Below are positions 55,968-62,598 of a stretch of 62,598 nucleotides of DNA, one piece after another. Source of the stretch: Phycisphaerales bacterium (GTDB lineage Bacteria > Planctomycetota > Phycisphaerae > Phycisphaerales > UBA1924). Each line of letters begins with the position of its first letter. The first letter of the stretch is position 1. The notes beneath the pieces are model-generated. The model saw only the letters and a program-made list of their open reading frames with translations, made no database searches and was not told where the DNA came from. The translations under genes were made by a program, and so were the position numbers. The stretch lies in NCBI GenBank assembly GCA_022843045.1, contig JALHOJ010000010.1, positions 1 through 62,598 of the forward strand. Reading direction: 5' to 3'.

Positions 55968-56084
55968 GGGGAAGAGACGGAGAGAAGAAGAGACGGAGAG
56001 ACGATGAGAAGAAGAGAAAAAGTGGGGGGGAGATGCGACGAGCACGGCACTTCGCCTTTTCGTCTCTCTTTCTCTTCGTCTCTT
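55968..56084. repeat. Purine/pyrimidine strand inverted repeat (family C)
   Basis: The spacer between iscX and fdx has a purine-rich strand (gaagagacggagagaagaag and on) facing a pyrimidine-rich half (ttcgtctctctttctcttcg). The units read gagacggagagaagaag and cttttcgtctctctttctct. A larger version of the same pattern is at 60225-60407. Confidence 0.6.
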
Positions 56085-56483
56085 CTAGTGCGGCACTTCC
56101 TTCACGGCGTTGCGGTTCCAGGCGGGGACGCGGACCTTAATAGCGCCTTCGCGTTCGATGATGCACTGGCAGGCAAGGCGTGAGTTGCGTTGGAGGCCTG
56201 GGGCTTCTTCGACGCGGTCTTCTTCGGCTTCGGAGGATTCAGCGAGGTTGTCGCCGCCCTGCTCGATATAGACGTGGCAGGTGCTGCAGGCGCAGACGCC
56301 GCCGCAGGCGTGTTCGATGTTGATGCCGTGCTCCATGGCGAGTTCGAGCAGGCTTTCGCCGGTCGCGCCCATGAGCTTCCACTCGCTGACGGCTTTGCCG
56401 GTGAGGCCTTCGGGGTCTTCGAGGAAGAAGGTGACGGGGACCACGTCTGGGCCGTGGGGGCGATCGGAGTGCTTGAGGTGCAT
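56085..56483 (-). CDS. fdx: Isc-type [2Fe-2S] ferredoxin
   Basis: A 132-residue adrenodoxin-like ferredoxin. The cluster Cys pattern is HACGGVCACSTCHVYIEQGG, with the last Cys in LACQCII, matching C-x5-C-x2-C and a distant C. The N-terminus (MHLKHSDRPHGPDVVPVTFF) adds about 15 residues. It supplies electrons for iron-sulfur cluster assembly with IscS/IscU. The gene precedes iscX, as in isc operons. It diverges from the GT2 glycosyltransferase gene. Confidence 0.88.
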   Translation of the reverse strand: MHLKHSDRPHGPDVVPVTFFLEDPEGLTGKAVSEWKLMGATGESLLELAMEHGINIEHACGGVCACSTCHVYIEQGGDNLAESSEAEEDRVEEAPGLQRNSRLACQCIIEREGAIKVRVPAWNRNAVKEVPH

Positions 56484-56588
56484 ATCGCCCTATTGTTCGC
56501 TTCCCGAAGAGCGGACGATGCGATCTGCAATTCTCTCATGCCTCGATGCCGGGTGGCTCGATGCCTTTTTCGTCCTCGACACGCCTTT

Positions 56589-57458
56589 ATGAGCATGCCC
56601 GATCCCCAAGTTCGCGAATCGCAGGCCCCGACGCTGGACCTTTCCGTGGTCGCGCCTGCTCACAACGAGCAGGACAATGTTGATCGGCTGGTCGAGGAGG
56701 TCGGTGCGGCCTTGAAGGCCAGCGGGCTGTCTGGCGAGTTCATCATCGTGGATGACGGCTCGACGGACCAGACGCGGGCGAAGACGGTGGCGCTCATGGG
56801 CAGCCGGCCGTGGCTGCGGTGCGTCGCGATGCAGCAGACGCCTCCCGGCAAGGGCAACGGGCAGTCGGCGGCGTTTCACGCGGGGTTTCGGGCGGCGAAG
56901 GGGCGGCTGATTGCGGTGCTGGACGCGGACCTGCAGAATGATCCGGGGGAACTGCCCGCGATGATCAAGCTCATGCGCGAGCAGGGCGCGGACATGGTGC
57001 AGGGGGATCGCAGCCACGCGCGCAAGGACAACGCGGTGCGGCGGGTGGGGAGCATTGTGGGGCGGAAGGTTCGGCTGTGGCTGCTCGGGGACACGATTCG
57101 AGATACGGGGTGTTCGCTGCGGGTGATGAAGCGGGAGATTGCGTTGCAGTTGCCGCTGCAATACAAGGGCATGCATCGGTTCATCCCGGTGATGGCGAGG
57201 CATCTTGGGTTCAAGGTGATTGAGATGCCCGTCACGCATCGACCTCGCATCGCGGGCGAGACCAAGTATGGGTTTGGGATTGTGCAGCGTGCGCTGCCCG
57301 GGCTGCGAGACTTGTTTGCCGTGCGGTGGATGCGGGAGCGGCGGCGGCCGGTGGCGAATGCCGAAATCGTGGCACGGACCGGTCCTTCGGTCCGTGATTC
57401 TGGCGAGCAGGCTGAACTCCGCGAGCCGCGGACGACGACGGCGGCGGCTTCGCGATAG
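56589..57458 (+). CDS. GT2 family glycosyltransferase (DPM1/ArnC-like)
   Basis: A 289-residue cytosolic glycosyltransferase of family 2. The nucleotide-sugar fold begins LDLSVVAPAHNEQDNV, with VDDGSTDQT, and has the DXD-type site in VLDADLQNDP. The segments RDTGCSLRVM and HRPRIAGETKYGFG match polyprenyl-phosphate sugar transferases such as DPM1 and ArnC; there is no C-terminal membrane pair. It probably loads a sugar onto a lipid carrier. The last 30 residues (from ARTGPSVRDSGEQAELREP on) are encoded by a family-A hairpin and look added. The LAB-N gene follows. Confidence 0.82.
   Translation: MSMPDPQVRESQAPTLDLSVVAPAHNEQDNVDRLVEEVGAALKASGLSGEFIIVDDGSTDQTRAKTVALMGSRPWLRCVAMQQTPPGKGNGQSAAFHAGFRAAKGRLIAVLDADLQNDPGELPAMIKLMREQGADMVQGDRSHARKDNAVRRVGSIVGRKVRLWLLGDTIRDTGCSLRVMKREIALQLPLQYKGMHRFIPVMARHLGFKVIEMPVTHRPRIAGETKYGFGIVQRALPGLRDLFAVRWMRERRRPVANAEIVARTGPSVRDSGEQAELREPRTTTAAASR
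57374..57395. repeat. Hairpin with GTGGCA start inside the GT2 gene end (family A)
   Basis: gtggc is followed by the arms acggaccg (57374-57381) and cggtccgt (57388-57395). Its partner copy of opposite orientation lies at 57529-57555. Confidence 0.6.
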
Positions 57459-57528
57459 TGCGTGGGCGATTCGGCGGGTGCCGAGTTTGTGAGGGCGTGG
57501 CTTGGGACGGGAGCGACTTGGCGTTCGC

Positions 57529-57555
57529 ACGGACCTGAGGGCAGGTCCGTGCCAC
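57529..57555. repeat. Hairpin repeat with TGCCAC end (family A)
   Basis: acggacct (57529-57536) and aggtccgt (57543-57550) form an exact eight-base stem, followed by gccac. Together with 57374-57395 it brackets the gap between the GT2 and LAB-N genes. Confidence 0.65.
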
Positions 57556-57576
57556 GGGTTCGCTATCCTCGTCGCG

Positions 57577-58203
57577 ATGAAGAAACGCTTCAAGTGGGAA
57601 CCGCCGGCGCTGATGGCACTTGTCCTGTTGCTGGGGGTGTGGTTGGTGGTTGCGCCGGGGCGGATCAAGGGGCGGGAGGGGGCGCGAGAGATTGATGTGC
57701 GCGTGGGGAGCAGCCGAGGGATTGTGGAGGTCTATCGCCCGACCGCGGATGCGACGCCGGAGTTTCGGGTGTTGCTGCGGAACGGGTTTACGGGGCCAAC
57801 ATTGTCGGGCGACGAGTTTCGCAGGCAATATGGGGATGAGGTGTACGAGACAGCGACGGGTGCGAGCGCGAACTGGCTGTTTCGGATCTTCAACATCACG
57901 AGTTGGGCGAGCCTGGTGTGGGTCGTGATTGGGTTTGCGGGGCAGATCGCGTTTTCGGGGCGGATGCTGCTGCAGTGGTTCGTGAGCGAGCGGAAGCGCG
58001 AGAGCGTGATTCCTGAGGCGTTCTGGTGGTTGAGTCTGATCGGGGGCGTCGCGCTCTTCGCGTACTTCGTGTGGCGTCAGGACATCGTGGGCGTGCTGGG
58101 GCAGTCTTCGGGTCTGGTGATTTACGCACGCAACATTCGGCTGATCTACAAGCAGCGGAAGCGAGCGCTCGAAGCGACGGAGCAGCCAGCCGGCGGCACG
58201 TGA
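57577..58203 (+). CDS. LAB-N domain membrane protein
   Basis: A 208-residue membrane protein. The C-terminal part has the lipid-A-biosynthesis N-terminal (LAB-N) domain: IAFSGRMLLQWFVSERKRES, then FWWLSLIGG and IVGVLGQSSGLVIYARNI. An N-terminal helix (ALMALVLLLGVWLVVAPG) and a periplasmic stretch of about 80 residues precede it. LAB-N proteins often follow GT2 genes and may help flip or move lipid-linked sugars. The ATG at 57577 follows closely on a family-A hairpin. The next gene, the antiporter, is 63 bases away. Confidence 0.8.
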   Translation: MKKRFKWEPPALMALVLLLGVWLVVAPGRIKGREGAREIDVRVGSSRGIVEVYRPTADATPEFRVLLRNGFTGPTLSGDEFRRQYGDEVYETATGASANWLFRIFNITSWASLVWVVIGFAGQIAFSGRMLLQWFVSERKRESVIPEAFWWLSLIGGVALFAYFVWRQDIVGVLGQSSGLVIYARNIRLIYKQRKRALEATEQPAGGT

Positions 58204-58266
58204 CGCGACTGCCCTCATTTTCGCTTTTCGTTTTTCGCGTTTCGCTTTGGTTTCATACCTTCGCCC

Positions 58267-60189
58267 GTGCTGTTTCTTTCTCTTGCTTCCGGACCCTCCG
58301 TCGCGCTCCCCGCGGGCAGTCAGCCGCTGGGGTTGGTGCTGGTCATCATGTTCGTGACGGCCGCCATCGTCGCGGCGTGCTTTCGGCGTTTCAAGATTGA
58401 GGCGATTCCCGGGTACTTGCTCGCGGGTGCGTTGGTGGGACCGCACGCGCTGGGGCTGATCACGGACGAAGCCAGCGTCGCGCAGATTTCGGAACTCGCG
58501 CTGGTGCTGCTGATGTTCACGCTGGGGCTGCATCTGGACTTGGGCTCGATGCGGCGCGGGCTGGTGCACATTGTGGCGGTGGGGGTGATCTCGACGCTGG
58601 TTTCTGCGGCCCTGATCTGGAGTTTGCTGTTGCTGCTGGGGATTGAGCGGCCTGCCGCCCTGGTGATTGCGCTGGGGGCGAGCATTTCGAGCACGGCGAT
58701 TCTGGTGCGGACGCTGATGGCTCGGCGCGAGCAAGCCGCGCTGCATGGGCGGATTTCGCTGGGCGTGAGCATTTTGCAGGACTTGCTGAGCGTTGTCATG
58801 CTCGCGTTGATTCCGCTGATCGTGGTGTGGGGGGGTGGGCAGCCGGAGCAGGCGGGGCCGCAGATTTTTTCGGGGTTGCCGGATTGGCTGGAGAAGACGC
58901 TCAAAGGGGGCGTGGCGATTGCGGGCGTGATCGTGATGCTGGGTGTGGGCAACAAGCTCTTGCCTTGGATTCTGGATCGAGTGAGCAAGTTGCGGAGCGA
59001 AGAGATCGTGCTGGTGTCCGCCGCGGCGATTGCGCTGGTGTGCGCGGTGTGGACGAGTTTCATCGGGTTTGGGCCGGCGATGGGTGCGTTTCTGGCGGGG
59101 TTCATGCTGGGGCAGACGCATTATCGATTTCAGCTGTCGGGACAGATTGCGCCGATGCGGGATCTGCTCATGGCGGTGTTCTTCACATCGGTTGGGCTGA
59201 AGGTCGCGCCGATGGAGGTGGCGGCGAACATCGGTCCGATTGTGGCGACGCTGGTGGGCGTGATTGTGATCAAGATCGCCGTCACCGCGCTGTCGTGCTA
59301 TCTGGCGGGCATGACCGCGCCGAGTTCGCTGCTCACGGGCGTGTATCTGGGCAACGCGGGCGAGTTCACGCTGGTGCTGGTCGCGGCGGGGTCGGCGATT
59401 CTGACGGATTCGGACAACGGCCTGATCATCGCGGTGGTGATTTTGTCGCTGGTCGCAACGCCCCTGCTAGTGGGGCCCGCGCATCGCTGGGCGGCGAAGC
59501 TGGCGGGGCTGCCTCTGTCGCCATGGATTCGCAGCGGGGTGCTGCGCGAGGAGCCCAAGGCGGAGTCTCATGTGGAGGTGCTTGCCGAAGCGGAAGGGAC
59601 GGTGAGCGTGATTGATCAGGCGGATCTTGGGGGCGAGCATTCGTATCGATCGGTGGCCGCGACGGCGGCCGAGGTTGACGGGCGGGCGCAGCAGCAGATG
59701 TACGCGCCGGAGGTTGCGCCGCCGCAGCCGGTGGTTGTCGCTCCGTCCGTCCGGAAGCCCAAGCGGATCATTCTGGCGGGGTTTGGGCCGGTGGCCCGCG
59801 CCCTCGCGGATCGGCTGGACATTCAGAAGATTCCGTACACGGTCGTGGAGCTCAATGCAAACACGGTGCATCGCCAGCATGTGCTGGGGCGGCGGGTGGT
59901 GTATGGGGACATCACGAATCGCGAAGTGCTGGAGAACGCGGGCGTGCATCATGCTGATGCGATCGTGCTGACGATTCCCGATGACGAGGCGGTGATGCGG
60001 GCGACGCAGGTGATCCGCGAGATGAACCCGGCGATCTTCATCGCGGCCCGGACGAGTTACCTCTCGGGCAAGTTCACAGCGATGACGCTGGGGGCGGATG
60101 TGGTGACGGTGGAGGAGGTCGCGACGGCGGTGGCGATGGAGCGGGATGTGCTGGAGGGGCTGGCGAACCACTTGGGCAAGCGGGGGTGA
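58267..60189 (+). CDS. CPA2-type K+/H+ or Na+/H+ antiporter with RCK domain
   Basis: A 640-residue transporter of the CPA2 family (KefB/C and RosB type). The first 400 residues hold about 12 membrane helices. The cytoplasmic RCK/TrkA-N domain covers about 490-615. It has a beta-alpha-beta start RIILAGFGPVARALADRL in which the GxGxxG is weakened to GFGPVA, then the acidic strand-end YTVVELNANTV. It likely exchanges potassium or sodium for protons and may sense nucleotides. The start is GTG at 58267. The hydrophilic linker before RCK is longer than in KefC. Confidence 0.85.
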   Translation: MLFLSLASGPSVALPAGSQPLGLVLVIMFVTAAIVAACFRRFKIEAIPGYLLAGALVGPHALGLITDEASVAQISELALVLLMFTLGLHLDLGSMRRGLVHIVAVGVISTLVSAALIWSLLLLLGIERPAALVIALGASISSTAILVRTLMARREQAALHGRISLGVSILQDLLSVVMLALIPLIVVWGGGQPEQAGPQIFSGLPDWLEKTLKGGVAIAGVIVMLGVGNKLLPWILDRVSKLRSEEIVLVSAAAIALVCAVWTSFIGFGPAMGAFLAGFMLGQTHYRFQLSGQIAPMRDLLMAVFFTSVGLKVAPMEVAANIGPIVATLVGVIVIKIAVTALSCYLAGMTAPSSLLTGVYLGNAGEFTLVLVAAGSAILTDSDNGLIIAVVILSLVATPLLVGPAHRWAAKLAGLPLSPWIRSGVLREEPKAESHVEVLAEAEGTVSVIDQADLGGEHSYRSVAATAAEVDGRAQQQMYAPEVAPPQPVVVAPSVRKPKRIILAGFGPVARALADRLDIQKIPYTVVELNANTVHRQHVLGRRVVYGDITNREVLENAGVHHADAIVLTIPDDEAVMRATQVIREMNPAIFIAARTSYLSGKFTAMTLGADVVTVEEVATAVAMERDVLEGLANHLGKRG

Positions 60190-60224
60190 GGTGGAGCTAG
60201 CGGGGGCGGGTGGTGTGGGCTTCT

Positions 60225-60407
60225 GAACGCAGAGGAAAACGGAGAGAAGAAGAGAGGAAGACGGAGAAGAAGCGGGGTGGGGGCGACTGGTCTGCTGCGG
60301 TGTTTCGGTGACCTGGGGGCCATTGAGTATTCGCTGACCAAAAGAGAAAAAAGACAGAGATCACTCTCTGTCTTCCTCTCACTTCTTCTCTCTTTTCCTC
60401 TGCGTTC
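60225..60407. repeat. Large inverted repeat in antiporter-tsf spacer (family C)
   Basis: The left arm (60225-60262, beginning gaacgcagaggaaaa) and the right arm (60370-60407, ending ttttcctctgcgttc) are inverted copies over 38 bases with about 31 matching positions. Further purine-rich bases (gaagacggagaagaag) extend the left arm. The loop of about 107 bases has no gene. The inner hairpin 60352-60373 belongs to the tsf terminator. Confidence 0.7.
60346..60373 (-). terminator. Intrinsic terminator of the rpsB-tsf operon
   Basis: Read on the minus strand, agacagaga and tctctgtct (nine-base stem, four-base loop) are followed by six T. It lies about 67 bases past the tsf stop, within the large inverted repeat. 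Confidence 0.7.
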
Positions 60408-60439
60408 AAAAGCCCTGGGGCGGCACACGCAGATCGAAA

Positions 60440-61252
60440 TCAGGCCTGCTCGCCCACCTGCCAGCGCAGGAAGGCGACGATGCTGACATCCTTGCCAAGG
60501 AGGTCCTTGATCTTCTTGGTGGGGTCCATGACGAAGGGCTGTTCGAGAAGCGCGACTTCTTCGAAGAACTTGCGCATGCCGCCCTCGACCATCTTCTCGG
60601 CGATTTCCTTGGGCTTGCCGGATTCCATGGCCTGGCTGATGCGGAAGTTGCGTTCCTTGTCGAGCACGTGCTGGGGGATGTCCTTGGCCGAGATGCCCGC
60701 GGGGCGCGGCACGGCGGCGGTGATGTGCATGCAGATCTGGCGGAGGGTTTCGTCGTTGATGCTGCCGGTGGCCTGCACGAGCACGCCGGTCTTGCCGTCG
60801 TGGTGGACGTAGGAGCCGAAGGCGCCCGAGCCGGGGTCCTGGATGAGCTTGTGGCCGCGGGGATAGGAGATGTTCTCGCCGGTGGAGATGCGCAGGTCAT
60901 CGACGACCGCCTTCATCGCGGCAGAGGCCGGCACATCGCCAGCGTGTTCGTTGATGGCGAGCTCGGCGACCTTCTTCGCGCCGTTGACGAACTTCTCGTT
61001 CTTGGCCGTGAAGTCGGTTTCGGCGCGGAGTTCGATGATCGCGGCGGCTTCGCGGGTCTGAGCGATCGCGATGCGGCCTTCGCCCGCGGCGCGGTCGGTC
61101 TTGGTGTCCATCTTGCCCTTGAGCTGCTTGCGGAGCAGTTCTTCGGCGGCGTCAAAGTTGCCCTTGGTCTCAATCAGCGCCGCCTTGCAGGCCATCATGG
61201 GCAGGCCCGTGCGGTCACGCAGTTTCATCACGTCCTTGGCGTTCAATTCCAT
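60440..61252 (-). CDS. tsf: Elongation factor Ts
   Basis: A 270-residue EF-Ts, which exchanges GDP for GTP on EF-Tu. The N-terminal UBA-like domain starts MELNAKDVMKLRDRTGLP, then MACKAALIETKGNFDAAEELL. The conserved ETDFTAKNEKF segment is present. It is shorter than many EF-Ts proteins but has all domains. The ATG at 61252 has GGAG eight bases upstream. It follows rpsB on the same strand, the usual order, but a 198-base spacer with inverted repeats lies between. Confidence 0.95.
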   Translation of the reverse strand: MELNAKDVMKLRDRTGLPMMACKAALIETKGNFDAAEELLRKQLKGKMDTKTDRAAGEGRIAIAQTREAAAIIELRAETDFTAKNEKFVNGAKKVAELAINEHAGDVPASAAMKAVVDDLRISTGENISYPRGHKLIQDPGSGAFGSYVHHDGKTGVLVQATGSINDETLRQICMHITAAVPRPAGISAKDIPQHVLDKERNFRISQAMESGKPKEIAEKMVEGGMRKFFEEVALLEQPFVMDPTKKIKDLLGKDVSIVAFLRWQVGEQA

Positions 61253-61329
61253 TGCAGTCACTCCGTCTTGCTCGGTCAGGTTTGTCGGTTCTGGTTCGTT
61301 TGCTTGTTCTGCTGGCCACGCGTAAGGCA

Positions 61330-61403
61330 GTGAGACGGTGAATCGGTGAGACGGTGACTCCGATTGGAAGTCATCCTGTTTTTTCACCGTCTCACCGTCT
61401 CAC
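61330..61403. repeat. Inverted repeat cluster in the rpsB-tsf spacer
   Basis: gtgagacggtga occurs twice in direct orientation (61330-61341 and 61346-61357), and its reverse complement tcaccgtctcac occurs twice, overlapping by four bases (61384-61395 and 61392-61403). The units can pair to form a large hairpin in the mRNA between rpsB and tsf. Confidence 0.75.
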
Positions 61404-61450
61404 ACCTCACCGAGTCAAGCTCAAAGCGCGGCACGTGTGTTCGTTCTGGC

Positions 61451-62290
61451 TCAGCCGTTCGCGGGCGACGCGGCGGCTTCGTCGGCGCGGAACGATGCGC
61501 GGCTGCTGCGCCGGCGGGGCTTGTCGCCGCTGGGCGCGTCGCCGGCCATGCCGCCGTCGCCAGCGGGCTTGGATTCGGACTTGCCGGCGGTCGCGAGGTT
61601 GGTTTCGCGGGTCTGGCGGCCTTCAGCGCACGCGAGGCAGAGCTCGCGGAGCACCACGTCGATCGAGCGCATGCTGTCGTCGTTACCCGGGATCGCGATG
61701 TCGACCATTTCGGGGTCGCCGTCGGTGTCGATCAGGGCGATGGTGGGGATGCCGAGCTTGCGGGCTTCGCGGAGGGCGGTGGTTTCGCTCTTGACGTCGA
61801 TCACGACCATGACGCCGGGCAGCTTGTCCATGTTGCGGATGCCCGAGAGGTTGCGGCTGATCTTCTTCTGCTCGCGCTTGAGCATGGACTCCATCTTCTT
61901 GGAGTAGCTGGCGAAGTTATCGTTCGCGGCGATGGTGTCGAGTTCGTCGAGGCGCTTGAGGCGCAGGCGAATCGTGCGGAAGTTGGTCAGCGTGCCGCCC
62001 AGCCAGCGTTCGGCGACGTAGTGCATCTTGACGTCGGGCACGCGGGTCTCGAGGACGCTCTTGGCCTGGCGCTTGGTGCCGACGAAGCACACGTCCTTGC
62101 CTTCGGCGACCGTCTTGGCGATGAACTTCTTGGCGAGGAGCAGGCCCTTGACCGTCTCCTTGATATCGATGATGTGGATGCCGTTGCGCTTCCCGTAGAT
62201 GTACGGGGCCATCTTCGGGTTCCAGCCGCTGCTGCGCTGGCCAAAGTGAATACCGGCTTCGATCAGATCCTGGACGAGCGTGTTCGCCAT
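61451..62290 (-). CDS. rpsB: 30S ribosomal protein S2
   Basis: A 279-residue S2 protein of the small ribosomal subunit. It has the family start (MANTLVQDLIEAGIHFGQRS), RNGIHIIDIKETVKGL, the CFVGTKRQA segment, and WLGGTLTNFRTI. The C-terminal 55 residues are a basic, serine-rich extension (for example RRSSRASFRADE), longer than in many S2 proteins. The ATG at 62290 has AAGGAG about eight bases upstream. It is first in the rpsB-tsf operon. Confidence 0.95.
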   Translation of the reverse strand: MANTLVQDLIEAGIHFGQRSSGWNPKMAPYIYGKRNGIHIIDIKETVKGLLLAKKFIAKTVAEGKDVCFVGTKRQAKSVLETRVPDVKMHYVAERWLGGTLTNFRTIRLRLKRLDELDTIAANDNFASYSKKMESMLKREQKKISRNLSGIRNMDKLPGVMVVIDVKSETTALREARKLGIPTIALIDTDGDPEMVDIAIPGNDDSMRSIDVVLRELCLACAEGRQTRETNLATAGKSESKPAGDGGMAGDAPSGDKPRRRSSRASFRADEAAASPANG

Positions 62291-62598
62291 GGGGCGACTC
62301 CTTCTTTCAGCGACACCGGCGGGGAGGAGACTGGTCCACGATCGTCGGAACAACCGACGGACGCGGCAACCCTGCACATGGGCGCTTCCTGGTGGGGGCG
62401 AAGGCCTTGCCGCGGTGTGGAACCGAGGGTCGCATCCTGCGACGGGCTTCGCGGGGAAGAGCTGAGCATCGGTTGATTTCCCAAGAAATGGGAATCAAAG
62501 CGATGTGAAGCCGAGCCAGTCTGCCGGGCTTCGTGGCATGATAGCAGGTGGAATGGCGGCTGGCGTGGGGTTGAGGAAGAGACGGGATGGGCAGTAAC
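62291..62598. promoter_or_regulatory. Upstream leader of rpsB (308 bases, no gene)
   Basis: The region holds the AAGGAG site and two hairpin-forming sequences. Close to the gene is cgtcgg/ccgacg, and farther up is ttgatttccca/tgggaatcaa (62472-62497). It may contain the promoter and an S2-sensitive leader, but no known leader motif was recognised. No coding sequence is supported here. Confidence 0.45.

Overview
The window is high-GC DNA from a bacterium that is almost certainly a planctomycete, most likely of the class Phycisphaerae. Four things point there. There are two large Ser/Thr kinases with a transmembrane segment and TPR repeats, one of them directly behind an ECF-type sigma factor. 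Three large secreted proteins end in the same duplicated Cys-bracketed, EF-hand-like module. There is a PEP-CTERM protein. There are membrane proteins carrying a small zinc ribbon. The assignment is inferred from gene content and was not tested by a search. No rRNA, tRNA, CRISPR array, phage or transposase gene was seen.

Layout. 1-5 kb: a truncated ABC ATPase, a NUDIX hydrolase, a rhomboid protease and a Ser/Thr kinase-TPR protein. 5-10.3 kb: a secreted protein with the duplicated C-terminal module, then an ECF sigma factor and its partner kinase. 10.4-17 kb: a PTPS-family pterin enzyme, polyphosphate kinase, a PEP-CTERM protein and PEP carboxylase. 17.0-19.2 kb: a tight four-gene membrane redox operon (two microproteins, a ferric-reductase-like/Rieske fusion, and a membrane-anchored three-cysteine protein). 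19.3-27.3 kb: a sigma/anti-sigma pair, an M42-like peptidase, ArfB, an AbgT transporter, a Ycf46-like AAA ATPase and leucyl aminopeptidase. 27.5-37.5 kb: a membrane SpoIIE-type phosphatase, a zinc-ribbon membrane protein, a PilZ protein, a DUF2256/DUF3253 protein, a polyferredoxin-TPR fusion, a DacB-type peptidase, Ada and a methyltransferase. 37.7-48.3 kb: an M36 peptidase, a cyclophilin, a second sigma/anti-sigma pair, AccA, a PH-domain protein, a HAF/Ig-repeat secreted protein and a tautomerase. 48.4-62.3 kb: GcvP, an M28 peptidase, an orphan immunity-like protein, membrane proteins, IscX and ferredoxin, a GT2 glycosyltransferase with a LAB-N protein, a CPA2 antiporter, and the rpsB-tsf translation operon.

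Functional themes. Signalling is rich: two Ser/Thr kinases, three ECF-like sigma factors, two zinc-type anti-sigma factors, a PP2C phosphatase and a PilZ c-di-GMP receptor. Secretion is also rich: three proteins with the duplicated module, one PEP-CTERM protein, and M36, M28 and cyclophilin exoproteins. Housekeeping genes (ppk, ppc, accA, gcvP, tsf, rpsB, pepA) are interleaved one by one and not clustered by pathway.

The least ordinary part is the intergenic DNA. At least five families of inverted or direct repeats recur between genes: variable-core hairpins ending in TGCCAC, GGCATTCGGGATTCGG arrays, purine/pyrimidine-strand inverted repeats, long imperfect palindromes, and two roughly 260-bp elements with about 26-bp terminal inverted repeats that bracket the HAF protein gene. 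Some copies lie inside coding sequence: in gcvP, at the end of the GT2 gene and at the end of the tautomerase gene. Ribosome-binding sites are inconsistent and many starts are GTG, so several start codons are best guesses, as noted per gene.
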